From positions 1 through 30,054 of the forward strand of contig LRSR01001913.1 of NCBI GenBank assembly GCA_001579985.1: a stretch of 30,054 nucleotides of DNA, written 5' to 3'. The notes under the pieces were generated by a model. The model ran no database searches and was not told where the DNA came from. It worked only from the letters and a program-made list of their open reading frames with translations. This document shows positions 21,976 to 30,054 of the stretch, in pieces. This DNA is from Hypsibius dujardini. Taxonomy: Eukaryota; Tardigrada; Eutardigrada; Parachela; Hypsibiidae. The first letter of the stretch is position 1, and each line of letters begins with the position of its first letter. Both the position numbers and the translations under genes were made by a program.

Positions 21976-22097
21976 CACCATGTACTACACAGTACACAGT
22001 TGTATTAGTTGACTGCACGAGTGCTTGTGCAATTGTGTTTGAGTTGAAAACGCTGCACGATTACTCGTGCAATTTGCTTTACACTTGGCGCGCCATA
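21976..22097. repeat. Right terminal inverted repeat
   Basis: Reverse complement of the left terminal repeat, ending ACACTTGGCGCGCCATA. It keeps degenerate forms of both internal palindromes (about 22014-22031 and 22052-22070). It carries a short internal duplication (CTACACAGTACACAG in place of the left arm's single copy), making it ~8 bp longer. Confidence 0.93.
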
Positions 22098-24226
22098 AAG
22101 GCGGTGCGCCGGGACGAGAGAGCGAGAGAGAGAGAGAGCGGAGCCAGTGCGTCGTGATGTGTGTGCTGCGTCATGTCATTCATAAAAGCGGTGCGTAGGA
22201 GAAGTGACTGATAAAACCTACTTGGCTTTCGTAAAGTGTAGGTGCTGTGCAGAAGAAACTGCGTACTAAGTACACGGTACACGTAACGGAGGGTGTGGTA
22301 TCGAGTCACGCCTGCGGAATGGACTAATCAGCGATCGCAACGTACTATGAGTTGTTAGGATGCGTTAGCGTAAGGTGTGGACAGCGAAAAATGTGTTGAT
22401 AAGAAAAACAATAGAATTCCTTCCTGTGGGAAAAACGACGTTTCTGGGTGACTGGACTAGGCCTCGATGATCTCATATCATATATACTGTACAGTACAGT
22501 ACGAGTACTGGTATTTTTGCATCGTAAGTATTTGTTAGCAAGTCATCAGATCTGTATGATCGAGTATGAGTATGTAGTACTAGTGTAGGGCTTTCTTATC
22601 CCGGAAGACTTACTGGCATAGCAAACATATATGCCTTCAGCTCTTCCAGGAATGTTTGGGTCCCTGAGAAAGAAATGGAAGACCTAGACACGAAACCGCT
22701 GCTCCACTTGCAGCACGAAACTGCCGCGAGGTGTCGCTGTAATCGCATTCTTCCCTGATCAGTCAGTGGTACGCTGCGGTTCTCGCATTCATTAGTACTT
22801 TGTTACAGGAAATGATAATGCAAATCCCTCCGTCCCCGGTAGCGGTCTCAGACCACCGGTAGGCGTAGCAGTTTTTCTGAATCGATTGCCCTATTGAAGT
22901 TATCTCTCGTAAGATACTTTTTTTCATTTTGAAGTCACGGCTCAGGTGCCGAAATAAAACTCTGTGCAGCACGGACACCCGTCCAGTCTTAAAGCTCCTT
23001 TGTAGTGTTCGGCGAAAGGGACGATCGATCATCGAGGATGCATCATCCTACAAACTAGATGTCGTCACTAGAGTCAAATACCGTCTGTCCACTATCTTAT
23101 GTTTGTCTGTCTGTGTCAGCGGTGAACTAGAAACGATACGAAGTACTAGAACGAACTAGAACGAACTGTACCAGACTCCTACGGGATATTTGGTCGGAAT
23201 ATATGTGCATAACATTTTTAATATTATTGTTGATGAAAAGATCACAATAGCGTAATACGTGTTTCCGGCCTAACATATAGGCCGGAGGTTCCACTGAAAA
23301 ATTTAAATTACTTTACTGATTGATTCGATTGATTGATTGATCATCTGCCCTGAAATACAGTACATCGTACTGTGCCTACTGGGGACGATTTTTAGAGGGG
23401 AAACAACGACTTCGCTTTATATTTTTTAATAGTGTGCCGTAATAATGGTGATCATTTTCAAAATTTCAATTCATTTCATCGGTCAGCTTTCGAAACCTTT
23501 TTTTGGCAGACCTTCAAAGTTGGAAGATTCCATTTCCCCTAATTTGACCGTAAAAACTTCAATTTTGGAAAAAAGCTTAACTTAAAAAATCGTGATGATA
23601 CTACCCCTCTTAAAATTCAATTTAAATCTATTGGCACTGGGCAGAATCTTTTTTGGAGGTCAGGGGACGGAGATTTCAAAACATAAAGCAAAATCAGTTT
23701 GCGTTCCCTCTGAAAATCGTTGTCAGTTATTAGGCTGCAGATGGCGCTGCAGCTTGTTCTGAAGCAGAAGTTGAAGGTTGATACGCAGAAAGTATTTTTA
23801 GATCGCACTACTCGCAAAACCACTCGATAAGGATTAAACATTCCTTGCACTTGAAATTTGTATCAGCCGTGTTGTTGAATGGATTTAGAGTTTTTTGCGT
23901 ATATTTATTTACCACGGTCCGGAGGTCAGCCGAGTCGATAAACCCTCTCTCATTACTCACCGCCTCAAACAATAAGCATCTCTTCCTGTGTCTGTGTGGC
24001 GATCCAGGGTCCGTTGGCCGCGTGCTTGTGCCCTTGCATCTACAATCAGCGAATTATCGATTGAATTCTACCACGACACCAACCAGTATGGACTGCCCCA
24101 CATCGATTGATTGATTGCTTTGCCTCCATTAAATCTGGAATGGGAATTTCCCACTTTCCGTGTATCAACGGATGAATTGGAATTATTTTGGCTGCGTTGT
24201 TTTTTTATCCGTTCAAGGGATTATAA
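22098..24226. other. Spacer between the element and the RING gene
   Basis: No gene recognised. Visible features are a GA-rich run at 22115-22140, TAC/GTA-rich self-complementary sequence near 22485-22515 (ACTGTACAGTACAGTAC), a short TCTG run at 23100-23118 and TGATTGATTGATTGA near 23325. A degraded dispersed repeat lies at 23440-23720. The last part precedes the RING gene and presumably holds its promoter. Confidence 0.5.
23440..23720 (+). repeat. Diverged copy related to the 1940-2170 repeat
   Basis: TTTCATCGGTCAGCTTTCGA, then AACCTTTTTTT and TTCAAAGTT, parallels 1952-2003 (TTTCATCGGCGAATCTCCGA, AACCTTTTCTT, TTCAAAGTT). Further on, TTTTTTGGAGGTCAGGGGAC with GGAG parallels 2138-2163 (TTTTTCGGACATCAGGGGGT with GGAG). 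Order and spacing agree, so these are probably two members of one old dispersed family. Confidence 0.55.
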
Positions 24227-25637
24227 ATGGCTTCGTGTGGATTGGGTGTAATGGAGCAGCAGAGGCAGGTTCATAATTTAAGTAATCAGTGCCCGTTAGT
24301 GCGGAATGACAGCAGCCTGTCGATGTACAGTGGAGCGCAATGCGCCAGCTGGAGGGGAGAATTCCTGGCCGCGCAGCCGAATGAGCTGCGGATGTGGAGT
24401 AAGGCTAAGGAGCTGCTCTACGGATATATGCTCATTTGGATCTTCATGTGCTTACCAAAGTATGCAAAACGACATCGAGGAAAGCGCCACTGCGCTGGAA
24501 AATTGCTGATTGATTGCTCCGTTGATTGACTGATTTGATAGAAATTCAAACGCTCTTATACTTCCTTTGAGAGTTAAACATCAAGCGATGAGGTTGTTTA
24601 TTTGGTTGCATATTTAGTTGCGTTTAAGAATAATATGATCTGTATTTGTTTACTTTGAACTGTCGTGACAATTTAATTTATGGCCATTTTGACCTCTCAT
24701 TCAGTAAATTAGGTACAGTGTAGAACGACTCAAAGGATTAACGCTGACTTTGATTGATTGATTTGATTGATATAAAGATAATTTTTTCTATTTAAAATCA
24801 TTGACAGTGGGCATGATAACAAAAGGCACTGGAAACAATCCTGTTTTTCTTGTAGAATATACCACAACCTGTACAACTTGCCGGTGAAGGAGTACGTCTT
24901 GAGCTGCTTAAAATGGATGCGACGCCCACGGAAGCTGTCCTCTATATCCCCGGGCGGCGTCCAAAACACCAAGAAGTACCTCGATTCCGGTTGTCCAGTC
25001 TGTTTGGCTTCCACGGACGAAATGCTGGACTTGACACCCGTCCACGGCGAATGCGGCCATGCCCTTTGCGGTACAGCTCTAGTGCCGCGAGGCCAACTGT
25101 CATTCAATTCTGTCTATCTGTCTTTGTTTCTAGACAGACATAAAGCATGCTTGCCTGTCAATTTGCTGTCTGTCCGTCTGTCTGCATACGTTTTTGTTTA
25201 GCACCGTCTGTTTAACTAGCAAATTTTCCGATTTAGCTGAATGCTTCGTGGGTATGTGGAATCACGGCAAAGTGCTTCTCTTTCCCCTCTCCTGCCCCCT
25301 ATGCACGGCCACCCTGCAGAAGATGACCTCTGTGACCAAGTGGGACCCTAGCATGCTTCCCGACGCTCGGATGGAGCATCTGGACCGGACCATCCGCCGC
25401 TACAACCTTGTCTTCTCCGGCCGATGCGTCGGCATTCTGCCGGCCAGCTCGAAGACTGTCTCCCTCGCCGTAATGGACATCATCAGCCGGACCCTCCGTC
25501 TCGGCTATTTCTTCGTCCTCTTCGACCGGAAGGTGATGAACACCCTGAGCTTCTTCCTCATGCACTTTGTCATGGCCGTAGTGGTGGAGTACTTCGAGGG
25601 TGCGTACATGCGAAACATCTTGGAGATGGATCTTTAG
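24227..25637 (+). CDS. RNF170: RNF170-like RING-finger E3 ubiquitin ligase, 3 exons, membrane-anchored
   Basis: Predicted membrane-bound E3 ligase; vertebrate RNF170 acts at the endoplasmic reticulum on inositol trisphosphate receptors. Exons are 24227-24459 (GTATGC donor), 24856-25070 and 25237-25637, phases consistent, 282 aa. Residues ~60-75 (YGYMLIWIFMCL) are hydrophobic and may be an N-terminal membrane segment. A C3HC4 RING follows: C124, C127, C143, H145, C148, C151, C168 and C171, with WNHG between the zinc sites as in RNF170 (WRHG). After it come HLDRTIRRYNLVFSGR, matching the family's DYNRRFSG motif, and hydrophobic stretches (LGYFFVLFD, TLSFFLMHFVMAVVVEYF). The ATG at 24227 (AAATGG) is the first in frame. 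The symbol is assigned by architecture, and the N-terminus is divergent; it could be a related RING paralogue. The short intron 2 carries a TCTG tract. It converges with NFS1, the stops being 287 bp apart. Confidence 0.72.
25105..25192 (+). repeat. TCTG tract in RING gene intron 2
   Basis: Degenerate CTGTCTATCTGTCTT and CTGTCTGTCCGTCTGTCTG runs inside the 166-bp intron 25071-25236. Confidence 0.75.
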
Positions 25638-25923
25638 CTGGGCTAGAGAATGACGCGGTCAGGAACCGGGACACGCCAAGAGTTTACTCCCCCAGCGTAT
25701 TTTTGGTTTCTTATAATATGTTCATCCCATTACTGCACTTCCCCGCAGCCAATGCAAATATTGTAGCATTTTGTACAGATTTTCAAACCTTGGCATGCAG
25801 ATACTCCTATATTCATAGCTTTTATCTTTTTCAACAGCATAAACCGTGTCGTTTGTCATTTCTCGGCAAAAAGGCACGCGCTTCAAACAGCAATTTTCAG
25901 CACACCAGACCATATTCCAACTC
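25638..25923. other. Convergent 3' ends of the RING gene and NFS1
   Basis: Only 286 bp separate the two stop codons, so the 3' untranslated regions must be short or overlap. Open frames across it are extensions of other frames and not genes. Confidence 0.6.
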
Positions 25924-28638
25924 TCAGTGCTGCGTCCATTTAATTGATTTCAAGTCGATTCCCTCTGTAACGAGAAAAAAAACGGAATTTAAAATAATGA
26001 TACCAGCCAACCTTCAACAATATTTCAAAAAGACAAACAAGACGAAACAAAGGCGTCGAAATACGAAAAAACGAAGCAAATGACTGGAAATCAAACATCA
26101 TCAATCTATCAGGAGGCCAGGTGATTAGCGAGACAGGCAGACGAGAAACAAGTAATAGCTTTCTTTGGAACAGTTGGAGCACTTACCCTTGACCATCTCC
26201 CACAGCGGACTCATCTCCCGGAGATGCTCCACCATTTTCACCGTCTTCTCCACCGTGTACAACACCTCCTGTTCTGTTGTGAAACGGCCGATGCCGAAGC
26301 GGATTGACGAGTGCGCCAAGTCCTCCTCGGTGCCGATCGCACGGAGCACGTAGCTCGGCTCGAGGGACGCCGAGGTACAGGCACTGCCGGACGATACGGC
26401 GATATCCTTCAAGCCCATCAGCAGGCTCTCTCCCTCGACGCAGGCGAAGGAGAGGTTCACGCAGCCGGGGTAGGTGCGGACGGGGTCGCCGTTGCGCACC
26501 AGTTTGGGAATGGCAGCTGTCAGCCGGTCCACCAGAAGCTTCGACAGGTGGCTGATCCATTTTTCGTCGTACTGTGAAAATCGGTCGAAATATTTGTTAG
26601 CAGTGCGCAAGGAAAATACAGTTTAGATCAAACACATACAAAGAACTAGAATTTTTTATTTTCGCGAAAATTCACAAAGCGAGTCAGCTGACTTCCGCAA
26701 GTTTTGAGCATTGCATGCAGGACTACAAAAATATTTATGTAACATAGAACTTAACATTAATTCTGCCTGAAAAAAAGTTAGCTTTGCTGGCCGGTGCACT
26801 ACTTGCGTTTTTATGTGTCTCACATCAAATCAAACGATTTCGCACGGAATTATATCAAATCGATGGTTTTTCCGCCTTTTGTCACCCGTAAGAGAAAAAA
26901 TTACTGCTTAAAAAACCCACAGACGAACGCAGACAGACACGATTCAGTCATATAATAACAAGTACTGACCGACATTTCTTCCTCTGAAATCTCAGCGGCC
27001 GCACCGAGTCCTACAACTAGAGGCGTGGGAACAGTCCCACTTCGCAGACCCCGTTCCTGGCCTCCACCGCTGATCAGCGGCTCCAACCGCGCTCTCGGGC
27101 GCCTTCTCACATAAAGAGCTCCGACACCTTTCGGTCCGTAAAGCTTGTGCCCGCTGATCGACATCAGGTCGATGTTCATGGAGTTGACATCCACCGGCAC
27201 CTTCCCCGCCGCCTGTGCGGCATCCGTATGAAAGAAAATCTTCTTCGCTCGGCACAGCGCCCCGATCTCTTTGATGGGCTGCACGACGCCGATCTCATTG
27301 TTGACGAACATTATCGATATGATGGAAGTGTCCGACCGAATGGCTTTCTCCAACGCTGCCATGTCAATAAGACCGGAAGTCTGAACCGGTAGGTATGTCA
27401 CATCAAAACCCTCCCCTTCCAATGCTCGGCATGAATCCAGAACGCACTTGTGTTCCTGCAAGGGCCAAGGGGGACAAAATCCGTGTTATTCGGTAGGTAA
27501 TCAATCACTCAAGCAAGCAATCAATCACTCAACCAACCAAGCAATTTCTAATCAATCAGCCAATCAATCAATGCATCGCCATATGATTCTTCTACGTACC
27601 GTCTGAGTCGTGATGATGTGCTTCTTCTTTTCCTTATAAAACCGTGCCACTCCCTTAATGGCCAAATTGTTTGACTCTGTCGCGCCGCTTGTCCAAATAA
27701 TCTCCTTCGGATCGGCGCCAATCAAACTGGCCACTTGCTGCCGGGCAGTTTCCACGGCCACTTCGCTCTCCCATCCGTAGGCATGACTCCGCGAATGCGG
27801 ATTCCCAAACTGACTGAGAAAGTACGGCAACATGGCGTCCAATACTCGCGGGTCCACAGGACCGGTGGCTTGCTGATCCAGGTACAGGGGCGAGACATCG
27901 GGAAGTTTCTGCTCCACCTTTTTATAGACACTAAACGAGGAAAAGCTATTAGATGCATTCTAACGCTAAAAGAATGAATAATATCAACATAGACGCGTCT
28001 AGACCTTCCGGTACGGGGGGGGGCATAATTTTTAATTTAAATATATTAAATATGTTGGTATGATTTTGCTATTTTTACTCTAAAAAACGTCAAGGGGGTA
28101 CCATTGGGTCACTTTCGATTTCGGACAAGGGGGGAGGGCAATTGCCCACTTGCCATCCCCTAGGACGCGCCACTGAATATCAAGTGGCACATTTTGGATG
28201 ACGTGAACGGGTTTGATTGAAACAACGAAAGAAAAAGCGTCTGCCCATCCGAAAGACGAAAAATCCAAACTCACTAACTGAGCAATCAATCAATCAAAGT
28301 AAATCAGAAGCACACAAGGCTGCTCTGAATCAATCAATCAATCGATCATGAACTGATGAGAGAAACTTCATTTCGCGTTTCTTCAAGCAACCAGTCAGGT
28401 TTGGTGCCCTTCGCTCAACTCACTATTTATCCGTTGTTTGAGAAATTTGACCAAATTGTTGCTCGAAGCGCGTGCTGGTCTCTTCGGCTTCTGAGCGGGT
28501 CCGATCGGGATCGAACTTCAGGGCAGACGCGGCGACCTGACGGGACGGTAGAGAAGAAGAAAAACTACGCTGCTGTTGGAGATGACGCTGGAACGGGACA
28601 AGGGTTCGCGTGAACCGCTTCATTTTTCCACAAAACAT
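25924..28638 (-). CDS. NFS1: Mitochondrial cysteine desulfurase NFS1, 5 exons, complete
   Basis: PLP enzyme taking sulfur from cysteine as a persulfide for iron-sulfur cluster assembly with ISCU, ISD11 and frataxin, and for tRNA thiolation. Minus-strand exons are 28638-28424, 27930-27600, 27455-26970, 26571-26187 and 25964-25924, giving 485 aa with consistent phases. Exon 1 is a mitochondrial targeting presequence: Arg/Ser/Gln-rich, no acidic residue near the start, with [20 protein letters not shown]. It ends at a GTGAGT donor placed just so that the frame bypasses an in-frame stop. The mature enzyme begins near [20 protein letters not shown]. The PLP Lys lies in [12 protein letters not shown] (about K286). 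The persulfide Cys lies in [14 protein letters not shown] (about C409). The C-terminus [12 protein letters not shown], encoded by the 41-bp last exon, matches the human protein. The start could also be the ATG at 28623, which has a better context. Nothing looks broken. Confidence 0.98.
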
Positions 28639-29182
28639 CCGCAATTCTCTACTTCAAACCACGTGAATCAAAGCTGTGAATACGGAAAAATTATGAAAAC
28701 TCTTTTGAAAACAACCATTTAACAATTGCGCCGTATGGAAATAGCACTAAATCGGACTAAGTCTGGATTAAATCCGCTGAACTGGGCACTAAACAGAATG
28801 GGCTGTTATTAAGACCATCGCTAGTGGGCGCCCATGCGTGGGTTTCCGTGATCTGGGCGTGGGCGTGGGCAAAAAATCGTTCATGCTTGCATGGCGTGAC
28901 GGTTTCCTCTCCATCAGCTGTCTTTTCGAAAATTAAATTTCCATTCTTTTGCTTATTTCTTTCGTTCTTGTTTGGGCAAATCGACACAGGAGCATCTACT
29001 CCACGAGATTCGGTTGTCGGCTGGGAGGTTTCGTGCGAAGCAAAAAAGTTTCGGGCCAGGAAGCCGAAGAGGATCGAGAGAGACGAGTGTCCCATCCCAC
29101 ATTACGGACCAATCGCCCTTTTTTCTGGATCTCTGACACAAGCGAGCCCACCTGCTCCGGATATCCCCGCTCGTTTTTCGAA
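28639..29182. promoter_or_regulatory. Probable bidirectional promoter for NFS1 and PDHB
   Basis: The 544 bp between the divergent start codons must hold both promoters unless a distant leader exon exists. Visible elements are an E-box CACGTG at 28660-28665 close to NFS1, and GGGCGTGGGCGTGGGC at about 28855-28870, resembling overlapping KLF/Sp1-type GGGCGTGG sites. I see no clear TATA box. No coding gene is evident despite open frames on both strands. Confidence 0.55.
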
Positions 29183-30054
29183 ATGGCATTGCTTACTAAA
29201 GCCTCCGTGGTGCAGGTGAGGAAATTGATTTTAAAGTTATTTCGGAAGGGGGACCTCGGTGGAAGGTGGCAGAATATCTAATCCCCTTGTACGATTTTTA
29301 TTGTCGCAATCAAAGTTTCAAATCTCTGTTCTTGTTTTGACGCTATCTCAACGAGACTGATGCGGAAAATATCTCATCAAGTTTCTCTAAAATATAACAG
29401 CTGCAACTTAAATTCTGAAATATAGCGGAAGGTTCAACTGGACAAGGCACACTAGAGTTACATCGATATCAAGCAATCAATTGAATGTCGGTTTGCTTGT
29501 TTGTTTGATTGTGTGCGGTCTGTGTGTTTTTGCAGATGGTTTCGCGGTCCCTGGTTTTTCAGAGGAATTTCAGCGTCTCTCGAATCGCCAGTGCAGCGAA
29601 GCAGGTAAGGGAGATTTAGATTTTGGTGTGAACTGTTACTCGTTAGTCGTATTGACCATCATCTCTCCCGAATTGTTTAGATGAATGTGAGAGATGCTCT
29701 CAATTCGGCGCTGGATGAAGAATTGGCGCGGGACGATAAGGTGTATTTGATGGGCGAGGAAGTTGCACAATACGACGGTGCTTATAAGGTGTGTTCGTGC
29801 AACGGTACTATTTTTTACGGGGATGTCGCTTAATATTTCGGTTTTTAGGTTTCAAAGAATCTCTGGAAGAAGTACGGAGACGACCGCATTATGGATACAC
29901 CCATCACAGAGGTATATATATAATAATGTATAATCTGGATGAAAACACGGGAACAATTGTTGGCCAATCGAATGATCGCTTATTTTGTCCACCGATGCGG
30001 TAACTTTTTGTCCACCGGTGCGGTAAATTTTGCCCACTGATGCGGTAAATTGTT
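29183..30054 (+). CDS. PDHB: Pyruvate dehydrogenase E1 component subunit beta, 5' part (runs off the window)
   Basis: Beta subunit of the heterotetrameric, TPP-dependent E1 of the mitochondrial pyruvate dehydrogenase complex. Four exons are visible: 29183-29215, 29536-29604, 29681-29788 and 29849-29911, all phase 0, encoding the first 91 residues. Exons 1-2 ([11 protein letters not shown], then [20 protein letters not shown]) are a basic, Ser-rich mitochondrial presequence. Exon 3 encodes [20 protein letters not shown], then [15 protein letters not shown], the conserved start of E1-beta. The Glu in GEEVAQYDG corresponds to the family's TPP-contacting residue. Exon 4 encodes [20 protein letters not shown], and ends at a GTATAT donor. 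The remaining ~270 residues must lie beyond 30054. The start is placed at the first ATG (AAATGG context) that gives a presequence; exons 2 and 3 also begin with in-frame ATG codons. Confidence 0.96.
29983..30054. repeat. ~22-23 bp tandem repeat in a PDHB intron
   Basis: Three units of TTTTGTCCACCGATGCGGTAA with minor changes (29983-30004, 30005-30027, 30028-30049), and the start of a possible fourth at the window edge. It lies in the intron after PDHB exon 4 and probably continues beyond the window. Confidence 0.85.

Larger units (their letters stand above)
8764..22097. mobile_element. ~13.3 kb TIR DNA transposon with integrase and HECT ligase genes
   Basis: Bounded by inverted repeats at 8764-8877 and 21976-22097, and flanked by the direct repeat AAGGCGGT (8756-8763 and 22098-22105), the likely target-site duplication. 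Inside are a plus-strand integrase (9563-11740), an unresolved coding region (12009-13440), and a HECT-domain protein gene (14533-17997). A ~4 kb right part holds minus-strand exon-like remnants and a nested short inverted-repeat element. The integrase belongs to the metazoan 'integrase core domain' group with a D,D,E active site like IS3 and retroviral integrases; I cannot assign a named superfamily from sequence alone. Both genes keep open frames and splice sites, so the copy may be young. The right TIR has two extra bases before the repeat compared with the left, a small asymmetry at the boundary. Confidence 0.85.

Noticed and set aside
8763-22097. Reading the element as a retrovirus-like or LTR element because of the integrase
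   Set aside because: No reverse transcriptase, protease or gag-like region and no direct terminal repeats; the ends are inverted, as in DNA transposons.
25424-26083. 219-codon plus-strand frame
   Set aside because: Shadow of RING gene exon 3 continuing into the NFS1 3' end; no family match and overlaps two real genes.
28757-29219. Open frames on both strands between NFS1 and PDHB
   Set aside because: No motifs, overlapping on both strands, and lying where both promoters must be; only the short PDHB exon 1 at 29183-29215 is accepted.

Overview
The window is metazoan nuclear DNA. Every recognisable gene is split by short GT-AG introns (about 60-500 bp, a few over 1 kb), on both strands, and the conserved proteins are animal housekeeping enzymes. 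Gene density and intron size suggest a fairly compact invertebrate genome; I cannot name the species. TCTG and ATCA/TGAT tetranucleotide tracts are spread through introns and spacers.

Layout. (1) 1-1324: an RPL29 ribosomal protein gene (minus strand, 3 exons) with a repeat-rich 3' flank. (2) 1325-3147: a spacer holding a ~390 bp inverted-repeat hairpin. (3) 3148-8551: a complete 9-exon bubblegum-type acyl-CoA synthetase (ACSBG, minus strand, ~734 aa). (4) 8764-22097: a ~13.3 kb mobile element with ~115-122 bp terminal inverted repeats flanked by an 8 bp direct repeat. It carries a 5-exon integrase/transposase gene (472 aa, D,D,E residues present) and a 9-exon gene for a HECT-type ubiquitin ligase (~860 aa, catalytic Cys present, N-terminal Cys/His cluster, 24-bp Ser-rich repeat). 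It also holds a poorly resolved middle coding region, minus-strand exon-like remnants of a membrane protein, and two small nested inverted-repeat elements. (5) 22098-24226: a repeat-rich spacer. (6) 24227-25637: a 3-exon RNF170-like RING ubiquitin ligase with C-terminal membrane segments. (7) 25924-28638: a 5-exon mitochondrial cysteine desulfurase NFS1 (minus strand, 485 aa), convergent with the RING gene. (8) 29183 to the window end: the first four exons of PDHB (pyruvate dehydrogenase E1 beta), head to head with NFS1 across ~540 bp.

How the genes relate. NFS1 (iron-sulfur cluster assembly) and PDHB (pyruvate oxidation) are both mitochondrial enzymes and probably share a bidirectional promoter. 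The other host genes show no pathway link. The most notable object is the element in region 4: an intron-rich DNA transposon that pairs an IS3/retroviral-type integrase with its own HECT ligase. It sits only ~210 bp upstream of the ACSBG start codon, so it probably interrupts or replaces that gene's promoter or 5' leader. Exon borders were inferred by joining frames across GT-AG sites and checking against remembered family conservation; no transcript data or database search was available.
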